A stretch of DNA of 64,000 nt from the NCBI RefSeq assembly GCF_018070045.1, contig NZ_JAGPYK010000028.1, positions 20,243 through 84,242 of the forward strand, read 5' to 3'. Source of the DNA: Micromonospora sp. U21. Its GTDB lineage: Bacteria; Actinomycetota; Actinomycetes; Mycobacteriales; Micromonosporaceae. Positions 1 through 9,130 of the stretch are shown here, in pieces. The position numbers were made by a program, and so were the translations under genes. Position 1 is the first letter of the stretch, and every line of letters begins with the position of its first letter. Under the pieces are notes generated by a model, which made no database searches, was not told the origin of the DNA, and saw nothing but the letters and a program-made list of their open reading frames with translations.

Positions 1-11
1 CCGGGGGCCGC

Positions 12-1205
12 TCAGCGCCGCTTGGCGCCACCCGGCCGGTTACCGCCACCACCGGGGCGACCGCCCCGGGCGCCGGTCGGCCGCTTACCCGCCGGACGGG
101 CGCCCACCTTGGGGGCGGCGCCGGCCAGCGCGGCGGAGTCCGGGTCGACCGGGGTGTCCGCACCGTCGGCCTGGGCCGCGCTCGGGGCACCCTTCGGCGT
201 GGCCTCGCCACGGGACAGCGCGCCCCGGCGGGCCAGCACCCGCTTGTTGTGGGCCTGGATCCGCGGGTCGTAGTTCTTCAGCAGCGCCAGCAGCGGCGTG
301 GCCACCAGGATCGAGGTCAGGAACGCCACCGCCATACCGACGAACAGCACCAGGCCGAGGTCCTTCAGCGTGCCGGCGCCGAGCAGGCCGGCGCCGATGA
401 AGAGCAGACCACCGACGGGCAGCAGGGCGACCACCGAGGTGTTCAGCGACCGCATCAGGCTCTGGTTGACGGCCAGGTTGGCCGCCTCGCCGTACGTCTG
501 GTTGTTGTTGGCGGTGATGCCCCGGGTGTTCTCCTGAACCTTGTCGAAGACCACCACCACGTCGTAGAGCGCGAAGCCCAGGATCGTGAGGAAACCGATG
601 ATCGTCGACGGGGTGACCTCGAAGCCGACCAGCGAGTAGATGCCGGCGGTGAGGATCAGGTTCATGAACAGCGAGGAGACCGCGGCGACGGCCATCCGCC
701 ACTCGAAGCGCAGGACCAGGTAGACCATCACCAGCGCGATGAAGATGACCAGGCCGAGGACGGCCCGCTCGGTCACCTGGCTGCCCCACGCCTCGCTGAC
801 CTGGTTGCCGCTGATCTGATTGGCGTCGATGCCGAGGTCCTCGGCGATCTGGGCCTTGACCGCGTTGGCCTGGTCAGCGCTCAGCTGACCGGTGCGCAGC
901 TCGTAGGAGTCGCCACCGGGACCACCGACCTTCTGTGCGGTGGCCACCTCGATGCCGGTGTTCTCAGCGGCGAGGGCCGAGTTGACCTCCTCCTCGGCCT
1001 GCTCGAGGGTGCCGACGCTGGCCGGCACCTGGAACGAGTTGCCGCCGGCGAACTCGATGCCGAGGCTGAACCCACGAATCGAGAAGCTGAGGATGGCGAT
1101 CAACACCAGGACTCCGGCGACGCCGAACCAGAGCTTGCGCCGGCCGACGACGTTGAGACCGGCCTCGCCGTTGTAGAGGCGGCTCGCCAGACCGTTTTCA
1201 GCCAT
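12..1205 (-). CDS. secF: Protein translocase subunit SecF
   Basis: SecF pairs with SecD and YajC at the SecYEG channel and uses the proton motive force to help move exported proteins across the membrane. The 397-residue protein has a first membrane segment near residues 25-45, a periplasmic P4-type domain (about 50-140) and five more hydrophobic segments to about residue 310, which is the SecF layout. The conserved stretch FALYDVVVVFDKVQENTR is the family D4 motif region. The tail after residue 330 is a basic Gly/Pro/Arg-rich extension (repeats like RPGGGGNRPGG), probably disordered and cytoplasmic. The gene follows secD with only one base between them, so the two are one operon and probably translationally coupled. 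Identification is secure. Confidence 0.96.
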   Translation of the reverse strand: MAENGLASRLYNGEAGLNVVGRRKLWFGVAGVLVLIAILSFSIRGFSLGIEFAGGNSFQVPASVGTLEQAEEEVNSALAAENTGIEVATAQKVGGPGGDSYELRTGQLSADQANAVKAQIAEDLGIDANQISGNQVSEAWGSQVTERAVLGLVIFIALVMVYLVLRFEWRMAVAAVSSLFMNLILTAGIYSLVGFEVTPSTIIGFLTILGFALYDVVVVFDKVQENTRGITANNNQTYGEAANLAVNQSLMRSLNTSVVALLPVGGLLFIGAGLLGAGTLKDLGLVLFVGMAVAFLTSILVATPLLALLKNYDPRIQAHNKRVLARRGALSRGEATPKGAPSAAQADGADTPVDPDSAALAGAAPKVGARPAGKRPTGARGGRPGGGGNRPGGAKRR

Positions 1206-1206
1206 C

Positions 1207-3123
1207 TCAGGCCTCCTTGGCGCGCGGGTTGCGGGGCTGAGTCTGCTGGGTGCGGGCCGGAAGCGCCCGGCCCAGACCGCTGACCCGCGGGGACAGGAAC
1301 GCCCGGGTCCGGGCGAACATCGTCATGATCGGGTGCCGGAAGAGGAAGACCACCACCAGGTCCAGCACGGTGGCCAGGCCGAGCGCGAACGCGAAGCCCT
1401 TGACCGTGCCGACCGAGACCACGTAGAGCACCACCGCGGAGAGCAGGGTGATCGCGTTGGCCGAGATGATCGTCCGGCGGGCCCGGATCCAGGCACGGGG
1501 CACCGCGCTACGCGGGCTGCGGCCCTCCCGGATCTCGTCCTTCAACCGTTCGAAGTAGATGACGAACGAGTCCGCCGCCACACCGAGCGAGACGATCATG
1601 CCGGCGATGCCGGCGAGGGTGAGCGTGAAGCCGATCTGCCGGCCGAGCACCACCAGCGCGCCGAAGACCAGCAGCGCGGACAGGATCAGGCTCAGGAAGA
1701 TCACCGAGCCGAGCAGCCGGTAGTAGAAGAACGCGTAGATGATGACCAGCAGCATGCCGATGCCGGCCGCGAGCAGACCGGCGCGCAGGTGGCTGGCACC
1801 CAGCGTGGCGGTGACGTTCTGCTGCTCCTGCTGCTCGAAGGTCACCGGCAGCGCGCCGTAGCGCAGCTGGCTGGCGAGCGCGCTGGCGTCCTTCTGGTTG
1901 AAGTTGCCGGTGATCTGGGAGTTGCCGGTCAGCACGCCCTGGATCTCCGGGGAGGAGACGATCTCGTTGTCCAGCACGACGGCCACCCGGCACTTGCCGT
2001 CCTGACCCAGCGCGGTCGCGTCGCAGGCCTGGCCCTCGTTGTTGAACGCCTCACGGGTGAGGCCGGTCCACTTGCCCTGGCCGTCGCCGGTGAAGTCCAG
2101 GCTGACCACCCAGGCGTTGGTCTGGTCGAGCACCGCGTCGGCGTCGGACACGTCGGTGCCCAGCACCTTGGCCTGGTCGAGCAGGTACTTGGAGGCGCCG
2201 TCCTCGCAGGAGACGACCTGCTGCTTCGGGTCGGAGATCGACGCCGGTGGGCGCTTGTCGAGCTGCGCGCAGCCGATCGTCGGCACGTTGAACTGCATCT
2301 GCGCCGGCAGCACCGCCACCTCCTGCGGCGACAGCGTGCCGAACGGCTTGAGCTTGTCGGCCAGCGACGGATCGGCGGTCAGGTCCGCCTGGGCCTGCAG
2401 TCCGCTGGCGGCCTGCCAGGCGGGAGCGCCGACCTTCTGCTCGACGGCCTTGCGCTGCTCCTCGATGCTGGCCGGCACCGGCTCCTCGCTGGCGCTCGGC
2501 GACGGCGCCGCGGCACTCGGCGAGGCCGAGGCCGAGGGGGTCGGCGTGGCGCTGGCGCTGGGCGATGCCGGGGCCATCCCGCCCTGCCCACCGCTCGGCG
2601 ACGTGGTCACCTTCGGCGCGGCGCTGCCCGACGGGGTCGGCGACGCGCTACCGGACGGGGTCGGGCTGGCACTGCCCGAGGGGGCCGGCGTGGCCGCCGG
2701 CGGCGGCACCGCGACCGTTCCGCTGCCGTCTGCGGCCTTGAGCACCTTGCGGAAACGCAGCTCGGCCGCGCTGCCCACGTCGGTGAGGTCCCGGTTTTCA
2801 CCGGGCAGGGAGATGACGATGTTCCGGTTGCCCTCGGTGACCACCTCGGCCTCGGCAACGCCGAACGCGTTGACCCGGCTCTCGATGATCTGGCGGGCCT
2901 CCTCGAGGTTCTCCGCCGTCGGGGGCTGGCCGTCGAGGCTGTTGGTCGCCTCCAGCGTCACCCGGGTGCCGCCGATCAGGTCCAGGCCGAGCCGGGGCTC
3001 GAGCCGGTCCTTCAAGCTGCCGCTGGCGCCGGAGAAGAACACCAGAAGATAGAGGACGACGAAGATGAACCCGAGCACGGCGAGCTGCCGCCCGGGGCGC
3101 ATCTGTCCCTGAGGTGGTGCCAC
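1207..3123 (-). CDS. secD: Protein translocase subunit SecD
   Basis: SecD is the partner of SecF in the Sec accessory complex. I start it at the GTG at 3121-3123 (638 residues, VAPPQGQMRPGRQL), because AGGGAG and AGGA lie just upstream and the first membrane segment follows directly; a longer reading frame to 3300 adds only a low-complexity Arg/Pro tract. Visible parts: first transmembrane helix at about 14-33, the P1 domain beginning RLGLDLIGGTRVTLEA, and the C-terminal five-helix bundle with GVAADSFVIYFERLKDE, the SecD D4 signature. Between the P1 halves sits an insert of roughly 75 residues rich in Ala, Pro, Ser and Thr, built from SGSASPTP-type repeats. Such linkers occur in actinobacterial SecD and are probably extracytoplasmic. 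The gene lies between yajC and secF. Confidence 0.95.
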   Translation of the reverse strand: MAPPQGQMRPGRQLAVLGFIFVVLYLLVFFSGASGSLKDRLEPRLGLDLIGGTRVTLEATNSLDGQPPTAENLEEARQIIESRVNAFGVAEAEVVTEGNRNIVISLPGENRDLTDVGSAAELRFRKVLKAADGSGTVAVPPPAATPAPSGSASPTPSGSASPTPSGSAAPKVTTSPSGGQGGMAPASPSASATPTPSASASPSAAAPSPSASEEPVPASIEEQRKAVEQKVGAPAWQAASGLQAQADLTADPSLADKLKPFGTLSPQEVAVLPAQMQFNVPTIGCAQLDKRPPASISDPKQQVVSCEDGASKYLLDQAKVLGTDVSDADAVLDQTNAWVVSLDFTGDGQGKWTGLTREAFNNEGQACDATALGQDGKCRVAVVLDNEIVSSPEIQGVLTGNSQITGNFNQKDASALASQLRYGALPVTFEQQEQQNVTATLGASHLRAGLLAAGIGMLLVIIYAFFYYRLLGSVIFLSLILSALLVFGALVVLGRQIGFTLTLAGIAGMIVSLGVAADSFVIYFERLKDEIREGRSPRSAVPRAWIRARRTIISANAITLLSAVVLYVVSVGTVKGFAFALGLATVLDLVVVFLFRHPIMTMFARTRAFLSPRVSGLGRALPARTQQTQPRNPRAKEA

Positions 3124-3401
3124 GGTTGTCCTGTCTCCCTGTACGGTCGCGCCGCTGCGCGCGGCGGCGGCGGGTGTCGGGCCGGGGGTCCCGGCCGACG
3201 GGTCTGACCTGGGCCGGCGAGGGGCCGACACGATGGCCGGACGCGCCGGCGCGGGACGCCGACGGTCACGGGGACGTGCCGACGCCCGGCGTCGACCCAA
3301 CTATCCAGTTTTCACGTCACGTCCGCTGCCCCGTCGGGTGCGGCGGCCCCGGGGGCCGTGGGCCGGCCGTACGCCGAACCCACCACTCCCGGGAGGGAGG
3401 G

Positions 3402-3740
3402 TCACTCCTTGACGGTGTCCGCGTCCTCGGTGACCGGCTCGCTCGGCAGCTCCGCGCGGGTGACCACCCGGGCGATGGCCGGCCGCGCGTAGCGGGTCTG
3501 GACACCCGGGGCGACCTCGATCAGGACGGTGTCGTCCTCGATGCCGGTGACGGTGCCGTAGAGCCCGCCGATGGTCACAACCTCGTCGCCGGGGCCGAGG
3601 TTGGACTGCATCGCCGCCGCCTCGCGGCGGCGCTTCTGCTGGGGCCGGATCATCATGAAGTACATGACACCGAAGAGCAGGGCGATCATCAGGATCGGCG
3701 TGAAGCTGCCGGCCCCGCCACCCGCTGCTGCGTAAAGCAC
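3402..3740 (-). CDS. yajC: Preprotein translocase subunit YajC
   Basis: A small membrane protein of the SecDF-YajC complex. The single hydrophobic helix (TPILMIALLFGVMYFMMIRPQQKRR) followed by a basic patch and the domain GDEVVTIGGLYGTVTGI are diagnostic of YajC. I start at the GTG at 3738-3740 (112 residues, VLYAAAGGG), since GGAAGG lies nine bases upstream; an ATG at 3758 and a longer frame to 3776 are alternatives that add few residues. The acidic tail (EPVTEDADTVKE) is typical of the actinobacterial form. It lies between ruvB and secD, the usual order. The 278-base gap to secD shows no further gene. Confidence 0.92.
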   Translation of the reverse strand: MLYAAAGGGAGSFTPILMIALLFGVMYFMMIRPQQKRRREAAAMQSNLGPGDEVVTIGGLYGTVTGIEDDTVLIEVAPGVQTRYARPAIARVVTRAELPSEPVTEDADTVKE

Positions 3741-3880
3741 GGTTACTGACCTTCCCATTGGCCACCTGCCCGGCACATGGGGTGCCGGAGCGGAGGCGGA
3801 TTCTCACGTCCTGTACAGATCGCGGCGAAGTCTAATCCCTGCACCTGAGAACACCGAATGCGGTGCAGATCACGTTCACA

Positions 3881-4948
3881 TCACGGCTGATCGGCGTCCA
3901 ACGAGAACAGATCGGGCGCCGGTGGGACATCCACCCCAAATGTACCATTCGGCGGCGTTCGGCCCAGATGCCGCCAGGCGGCCTCGGTGGCCACCCGGCC
4001 GCGCGGGGTACGGGCCAGCAGGCCGGCGCGGACCAGGAACGGCTCGCAGACCTCCTCGACCGTGTCCGGCTGCTCCCCCACCGCCACGGCAAGGGTGGAC
4101 AGCCCCACCGGGCCACCCTTGAACGAGTCGACCAGCGCGGTCAGCACCGCCCGGTCCAACCGGTCCAGGCCGAGCGCGTCCACGTCGTACACGGTCAGCG
4201 CGGCGCGGGCCGTGCCCAGGTTGACCACGCCCTCGGCCCGCACCTCCGCGTAGTCGCGGACCCGGCGCAGCAACCGGTTGGCGATCCGCGGGGTGCCCCG
4301 GGACCGGCCGGCGATCTCCGCCGCGCCCTCGGCGGTGATCGGCACACCGAGAATCCGCGCCGAGCGGTGCAACAGCGTCTCCAGATCCGCCGGGGCGTAG
4401 AAGTCCAGGTGCGCGACGAAGCCGAACCGGTCCCGCATCGGCCCGGTCAGCAGACCCGACCGCGTGGTCGCCCCGACCAGGGTGAACGGCTCGACGTCCA
4501 ACGGGATGGCGGTGGCGCCCGGCCCCTTGCCGACCACCACGTCGACCCGGAAGTCCTCCATCGCGCTGTAGAGCAGCTCCTCCGCTGGCCGCGCGATCCG
4601 ATGGATCTCGTCGATGAACAGCACGTCACCCTCGGCGAGACTGGTCAGGATCGCCGCCAGATCGCCGGAGCGCTCGATCGCCGGGCCGCTGGTCACCCGG
4701 ATGCCCGCGCCCAGCTCCGCGGCGACGATGTTGGCCAGGCTGGTCTTGCCCAGCCCGGGCGGGCCGGAGAGCAGGATGTGGTCCGGCGGCGAGCCCCGCC
4801 GCATGGCGCCCTGCAACAACAGGTCGAGCTGATCGCGGACCCGGTCCTGGGCGATGAACTCGGCCAGCCGCCTGGGCCGCACCGTGGCCTCGGCGTCCCG
4901 GTCGGCGTCACTGACGTACGCCGAGACGAGCCCTTCGGTCTCGCTCAC
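3881..4948 (-). CDS. ruvB: Holliday junction branch migration ATPase RuvB
   Basis: RuvB is the hexameric AAA+ motor that, with RuvA, drives branch migration of Holliday junctions. The 355-residue protein shows Walker A GPPGLGKTS (about 64-72), Walker B VLFIDEIHR (about 109-117), sensor 1 LVGATTRSG, the arginine-finger stretch GPMRDRFGF and a C-terminal winged-helix domain ending around GRVATEAAWRHLG. Length and motifs match the family. It starts with GTG directly after a short stretch that also occurs, in diverged form, upstream of pimA (see the repeat at 4949-4981). It is third in ruvC-ruvA-ruvB. Confidence 0.97.
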   Translation of the reverse strand: MSETEGLVSAYVSDADRDAEATVRPRRLAEFIAQDRVRDQLDLLLQGAMRRGSPPDHILLSGPPGLGKTSLANIVAAELGAGIRVTSGPAIERSGDLAAILTSLAEGDVLFIDEIHRIARPAEELLYSAMEDFRVDVVVGKGPGATAIPLDVEPFTLVGATTRSGLLTGPMRDRFGFVAHLDFYAPADLETLLHRSARILGVPITAEGAAEIAGRSRGTPRIANRLLRRVRDYAEVRAEGVVNLGTARAALTVYDVDALGLDRLDRAVLTALVDSFKGGPVGLSTLAVAVGEQPDTVEEVCEPFLVRAGLLARTPRGRVATEAAWRHLGRTPPNGTFGVDVPPAPDLFSLDADQP

Positions 4949-4981
4949 AGCGCCATCCTCATTCGCGACTGCGGGGCTCGC
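4949..4981. repeat. Intergenic repeat copy A, upstream of ruvB
   Basis: This stretch, directly before the ruvB start, reads on the minus strand as GCGAGCCCCGCAGTCGCG followed by AATGAGGATGGCGCT. A diverged copy sits directly before pimA at 59863-59895. The shared core is AGCCCC(G/A)CAGTC(G/T)CG, then GAGG, then GGCGCTG next to the start codon. The GAGG probably serves as ribosome binding site, so the repeat appears to be a mobile or duplicated leader piece. Similarity was judged by eye. Confidence 0.55.
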
Positions 4982-5003
4982 AAACCCGGCTCACTCCTCG
5001 CGC

Positions 5004-5606
5004 TCATCGGGTACGGCCCAGCAGGCGGATGGCCTGCCTGAGGAGGACCGGCACGGGCGGGGTCTCGCCGTCGACGGTCTCCGCCACCGCGGCCACCGCC
5101 TGGTCGGCCTGTCCGGCCGTCCAGCCCAGCCCGACCAGCGCCTGGCGGACCTGCTCGGGCCAGCTGCCGCCGGTCACCCCGGCCGCGCCGTCGGCGCCGA
5201 TCGGCACCGGGCCGATCCGGTCGCGCAGCTCCAGCACCAGCCGCTCGGCGCCCTTCTTGCCGATCCCGGGCACCCGGGTCAGCGCGGCGGTGTCGGCGTT
5301 GGCGATCGCCTTGCGCACCGCGTCCGGGGTGTGCACGGCCAGCACCGCCTGGGCCAGCCGCGGGCCGACCCCGCTGGCGGTCTGGAGCAGCTCGAACAGC
5401 GCCTTGGCGTCGTCGTCGGCGAAGCCGTAGAGGGTCAGCGAATCCTCCCGGACGACCAGGCTGGTGGCAAGCCGGGCGCTCTGGCCGACCCGCAGCTCGG
5501 CGAGCGTCCCGGGGGCGCAGTGCACGGCCAGGCCGACCCCGCCGACCTCGATCACGGCCTGGTCCGGACCTGTCGCGGTCACCGTGCCGCGCACGCTGGC
5601 GATCAT
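5004..5606 (-). CDS. ruvA: Holliday junction DNA-binding protein RuvA
   Basis: RuvA binds the four-way junction and recruits RuvB. The 200-residue protein starts MIASVRGTVTATG, the N-terminal OB fold, followed by two helix-hairpin-helix motifs (ASGVGPRLAQAVLAV and VPGIGKKGAERLVLEL) and a C-terminal domain III (after about residue 150) that contacts RuvB. Its ATG overlaps the ruvC stop in the arrangement ATGA, so translation is coupled. The reading frame is open far upstream (to 7199), but that part is antisense to other genes and is not coding. A 55-base gap separates it from ruvB. Confidence 0.96.
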   Translation of the reverse strand: MIASVRGTVTATGPDQAVIEVGGVGLAVHCAPGTLAELRVGQSARLATSLVVREDSLTLYGFADDDAKALFELLQTASGVGPRLAQAVLAVHTPDAVRKAIANADTAALTRVPGIGKKGAERLVLELRDRIGPVPIGADGAAGVTGGSWPEQVRQALVGLGWTAGQADQAVAAVAETVDGETPPVPVLLRQAIRLLGRTR

Positions 5607-6130
5607 CGAGCCCCTCCTCGTCGTGCCCGGTCGGCCGCCGCGGCCAGCTTGGAGCGGGTCCCGCCGCGCCACACGTGGCAGATGGCCAGGGCGAGCGCGT
5701 CGGCGGCGTCGGCCGGCTTCGGCGGCTCGGCCAGCCGCAGCAGCCGGGTCACCATGGCCGTCATCTGCGCCTTGTCGGCCTGACCGGAGCCGGTCACCGC
5801 CGCCTTCACCTCGCTCGGGGTGTACGTCTGCACCGGCAGCCCGGCGCGCGCCCCGGCCAGCACGGCGATGCCGCTGGCCTGCGCGGTGCCCATCACCGTG
5901 CGGACGTTGTGCTGGCTGAACACCCGCTCGACGGCGACGCTCTCCGGTTGGTGTTCGGCGACCAGGTCGGTCAGCGACCGGTCCAGGTGCAGCAACCGCA
6001 GCGACAGATCGTCGGCCGGGTCGGTGTAGACCACGTAGTAGGCGATCAGGGTGCAGGGCCGCCCCGGCACGCCCTCGACCACGCCCACCCCGCACCGGGT
6101 GAGCCCCGGGTCGACACCGAGAACCCGCAC
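5603..6130 (-). CDS. ruvC: Crossover junction endodeoxyribonuclease RuvC
   Basis: RuvC cuts Holliday junctions after RuvAB branch migration. It has an RNase H fold with acidic active-site residues: D in VLGVDPGLTRCGVG near the N terminus, E in ESVAVERVFSQHN (about 68), and the C-terminal DAADALALAICH pair. I start at the GTG at 6128-6130 (175 residues), preceded by GGGAGGGGG at good spacing; the in-frame GTG five codons upstream lies inside that binding site. It is the first gene of ruvCAB here. In most actinobacteria yebC lies just upstream, but here yebC is about 49 kb away at 55340. Confidence 0.96.
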   Translation of the reverse strand: MRVLGVDPGLTRCGVGVVEGVPGRPCTLIAYYVVYTDPADDLSLRLLHLDRSLTDLVAEHQPESVAVERVFSQHNVRTVMGTAQASGIAVLAGARAGLPVQTYTPSEVKAAVTGSGQADKAQMTAMVTRLLRLAEPPKPADAADALALAICHVWRGGTRSKLAAAADRARRGGAR

Positions 6131-6217
6131 GCCGCCCCCTCCCACCCGTCAGCAGTACGTGTGTTCGACACCTTACTGCCCGCCCTCCCACCCGCCCCAA
6201 CAGACACGCCAGCCCCT

Positions 6218-6292
6218 GTCGATCATGGAGTTGTGATGGGTCACAGAGGCCGCGAAAGCCCGCTGATCGGGCACCACGACTCCATGATCGAC
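6218..6292. repeat. Intergenic inverted repeat between ruvC and the dehydrogenase
   Basis: Two 18-base arms (6218-6235 and 6275-6292) are reverse complements at 17 of 18 positions and contain GATCATGGAGT. They are separated by about 39 bases. The element lies in the divergent gap between ruvC and the dehydrogenase at 6402, so it is not a simple terminator of a flanking gene. It has the character of a dispersed palindromic element; copy number elsewhere in the genome cannot be judged from this window. Confidence 0.6.
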
Positions 6293-6401
6293 GAGAGCGG
6301 CCGGGGGACCTGCCTCGCGCGGGGGGCCACACAGACTTGGTGTGGGATATGTGTTGCCGGAACATGTGCCCGGGGCCACACAGCTCGTAACTTCTTGCGC
6401 C

Positions 6402-7184
6402 ATGACGGCAGAACCCGTGGCGGTCCCCCACGTCGTACAGGTCGACCTCGCCGGTCGGACCGCCCTGGTCACCGGGGGCGGCAGCGGCATCGGGCGGGCG
6501 TGCGCCCTGCGGCTGGGCGCGGCCGGCGCCAAGGTGCTCGTGCTGGACCGCAACCTGGAGGCGGCCAAGGCGGTGGCCGCCGAGGCCGGTGGCCGGGCCG
6601 AGGGTGTGGACCTGGCCGACGCCGTCGCGGTGGACCGCCTCGACGTGGACGTGGACATCGTGGTGAACAACGCCGGGCTCCAGCACGTGGCGCCGGTGCA
6701 GGACTTTCCCGTGGAGCGATTCGAGTACATCCAGCGGGTGATGGTCGAGGCGCCGTTCCTGATCATCCGCCGCGCGCTGCCGCACATGTACGCGCGTGGT
6801 TGGGGCCGGATCGTCAACATCTCCTCGGTGCACGGGCTGCGGGCGTCGCCGTACAAGGCGGCCTACGTCTCGGCGAAGCACGCGCTGGAGGGGTTGTCGA
6901 AGGTGGTGGCGCTGGAGGGTGCGGCGCACGGCGTGACCGCCAACTGCATCAACCCGGCGTACGTGCGCACCGCGCTGGTGGAGAGCCAGATCGCCGACCA
7001 GGCGGCCAGCCACGGCATCGGCGAGGCCGAGGTGATCGAGAAGATCATGCTGGCCCGGGCCGCGATCAAGCGGTTGATCGAACCGGAGGAGGTGGCGGAG
7101 CTGTTGGCGTACCTCTGTTCGCCGCCGGCGGCCTTCATCACCGGCGCGTCGATCGCGCTCGACGGGGGCTGGACGGCCAACTAG
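6402..7184 (+). CDS. Short-chain dehydrogenase, 3-hydroxybutyrate dehydrogenase-like
   Basis: A classical SDR oxidoreductase of about 260 residues using NAD(P). It shows the cofactor motif TGGGSGIGRA near residue 25, NNAG (about 90), catalytic Ser in NISSVHGLR and the YVSAKHA catalytic Tyr-x3-Lys, then a C-terminal LDGGWTAN. The overall pattern (AAYVSAKHALEGLSKVVALEGA, INPAYVRTALVESQI) resembles D-beta-hydroxybutyrate dehydrogenases, which interconvert 3-hydroxybutyrate and acetoacetate; substrate is inferred. I start at the ATG at 6402 rather than the upstream ATG at 6342, because the added residues look non-coding; no clear ribosome binding site precedes it. It nearly abuts the following PucR-type regulator, suggesting co-transcription. 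Confidence 0.85.
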   Translation: MTAEPVAVPHVVQVDLAGRTALVTGGGSGIGRACALRLGAAGAKVLVLDRNLEAAKAVAAEAGGRAEGVDLADAVAVDRLDVDVDIVVNNAGLQHVAPVQDFPVERFEYIQRVMVEAPFLIIRRALPHMYARGWGRIVNISSVHGLRASPYKAAYVSAKHALEGLSKVVALEGAAHGVTANCINPAYVRTALVESQIADQAASHGIGEAEVIEKIMLARAAIKRLIEPEEVAELLAYLCSPPAAFITGASIALDGGWTAN

Positions 7185-7198
7185 TGGGGCTGAGCACA

Positions 7199-9118
7199 AT
7201 GTCGACCATGTCGTCGCCGGTGGAGTTCCTGGAACTGCTCGCCCGCGAGGCCGCGGCGGTCGAGTTCGAGGGACCGCTGGTGGCCGCGCGGGCTGCCGGG
7301 CTGCCCGCCGACCGGCTGGCCGAGCTGGAGCAGGCGAAGACGGTGGCGCTGCGGGTCCGCGCGCTGCTGGAGCGCCGGCGCCGCCGGGAGACTGAGCTGT
7401 CCGGCCTGTACGACACGGTCAGCGACCTGGCCGGGCTGCGCGACCTGGACGACGTGCTGCGGGCGATCGTGCACCGGGCCCGCAACCTGCTCGGCGCCGA
7501 CGTGGCCTACATGACGCTCAACGACGACGAGCGCGGCGACACCTACATGCGGGTGACCGACGGGTCGGTCTCGGCCCGCTTCCAGCGACTGCGGCTGCCG
7601 ATGGGCGCCGGCCTCGGCGGCCTGGTGGCCCAGTCCGGCGCGCCGTACGTCACCGCCAACTACGGCGAGGACGAGCGCTTCCACCACACCGGCGAGATCG
7701 ACGCCGGGGTCGGCGAGGAGGGCCTGGTGGCGATCCTCGGGGTGCCGCTGCGGCTCGGCTCCACCTCGATCGGGGTGCTCTACTCGGCCAACCGCTCGGC
7801 CCGGCCGTTCGCCCGGGAGGAGGTGGCGCTGCTGGTCTCCCTCGCCGCGCACGCAGCCGTGGCGATCGACACCGCCCGGCTGCTGGCCGAGACCCGCTCG
7901 GCGCTGGCCGAGCTGTCGGCGGCGAACACCACCATCCGGGCGCACAGCAGCTCGGTGGAGCGGGCCGCGGCGGCGCACGACCGGATGACCGCGCTGGTGC
8001 TGCGCGGCGGCGGGGTGGAGGACGTGGCGGCCGCGGTGACCGAGGTGCTGGACGGCGCGCTTTTGGCGCTGGACGCCGAGGGGCGGCTGCTGGCCCGCGT
8101 CGGCGAGATCGACGAGCCGGACCGGGCGGACATCGTCGAGGCGGTGGCCGCGTCCCGGACGGAGGGGCGCAGCGTGCGCCGGGGCCCGCTCTGGTACGCG
8201 GCGGTGGTGGCGGGCGCGGAGAACCTGGGCGCCCTGGTGCTGCGCCCGGACGACGAGCTGGTCGACGCCGACCAGCGGATTCTGGAGCGGGCCGCGCTGG
8301 TGACCGCTCTGCTGCTGTTGTTCCGGCGCACGGTCGCGGAGGCGGAGGGTCGGGTTCGCGGCGAGCTGCTGGACGACCTGATCGCCCGGCCGCTGCGGGA
8401 CACCGACGCGCTGCGCAGCCGCGCCCGCCGCCTCGGGGTGGATCTGGACGCCCCGCACGTGCTGGTGGCGGTGGGCGACGACGCGATCGCGGCCACCGGG
8501 TCGGCCCGGCAGCGGGTGCTCTCCTGGGCCACCACGTACGCCTCGGCGCGGGGTGGGCTGGCGGCGGCGCGCGACGGTCGGGTGGTGCTGATGCTGCCCG
8601 GGCGGGACGCCGGCGGCAGTGCCCGCTCGGTGGCCCGGGACCTGTCCCGGGTGACCGGCCGGCCGGTGACCGCCGGGGCGAGCGGCCCGTCGGCCGGGCC
8701 GGCGACGCTGGCCGGCACGTTCCACGAGGCGGACCGCTGCCTCACCGCGCTGGGCGCGCTGGGCCGCTCCGGCCAGGGGGCGAGCACGGCGGAGCTGGGC
8801 TTCGTCGGGTTGCTGCTGGGCACGGTCGGTGACCGGGGCGAGAAGGACGTGGCCCAGTTCCTCACCGCCACCGTCGGGCCGGTGCTCGACTACGACGCCC
8901 GGCGGGGCACGGCGCTGGTGAAGACGCTGGAGGCGTACTTCGGGGTGGGCGGCAGCCTGGCCCGCGCCGCCGAGCAGCTGCACGTGCACGTCAACACGGT
9001 GACCCAGCGGTTGGAGCGGGTCGGGCAGCTGCTCGGCGCCGACTGGCAGAAGCCCGAGCGGGCGCTGGAGGTGCAGCTGGCACTGCGCCTGCACCGGCTG
9101 CGCGCGCCGGCCGGCTGA
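7199..9118 (+). CDS. GAF-domain PucR-type transcriptional regulator
   Basis: A 639-residue sensory regulator. Residues about 60-220 form a GAF domain (LRDLDDVLRAIVHRARNLLGADVAYMTL through VALLVSLAAHAAVAIDTARLL), which normally binds a small ligand. The middle resembles the CdaR/PucR GGDEF-like region, and the C terminus carries the PucR helix-turn-helix (VKTLEAYFGVGGSLARAAEQLHV, HVNTVTQRLERV). The start at 7199 is 14 bases after the dehydrogenase stop with GGGG upstream; a GTG at 7184 overlapping that stop and an ATG at 7208 are alternatives. Position suggests it controls the upstream dehydrogenase, in line with PucR regulators of catabolic genes; this is inferred. Confidence 0.88.
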   Translation: MSTMSSPVEFLELLAREAAAVEFEGPLVAARAAGLPADRLAELEQAKTVALRVRALLERRRRRETELSGLYDTVSDLAGLRDLDDVLRAIVHRARNLLGADVAYMTLNDDERGDTYMRVTDGSVSARFQRLRLPMGAGLGGLVAQSGAPYVTANYGEDERFHHTGEIDAGVGEEGLVAILGVPLRLGSTSIGVLYSANRSARPFAREEVALLVSLAAHAAVAIDTARLLAETRSALAELSAANTTIRAHSSSVERAAAAHDRMTALVLRGGGVEDVAAAVTEVLDGALLALDAEGRLLARVGEIDEPDRADIVEAVAASRTEGRSVRRGPLWYAAVVAGAENLGALVLRPDDELVDADQRILERAALVTALLLLFRRTVAEAEGRVRGELLDDLIARPLRDTDALRSRARRLGVDLDAPHVLVAVGDDAIAATGSARQRVLSWATTYASARGGLAAARDGRVVLMLPGRDAGGSARSVARDLSRVTGRPVTAGASGPSAGPATLAGTFHEADRCLTALGALGRSGQGASTAELGFVGLLLGTVGDRGEKDVAQFLTATVGPVLDYDARRGTALVKTLEAYFGVGGSLARAAEQLHVHVNTVTQRLERVGQLLGADWQKPERALEVQLALRLHRLRAPAG

Positions 9119-9130
9119 CCACCGGCCGCC

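Noticed and set aside
6131..7199. Long minus-strand reading frame upstream of ruvA
   Set aside because: It is antisense to ruvC and the dehydrogenase gene; ruvA has its own ATG at 5606 overlapping the ruvC stop.
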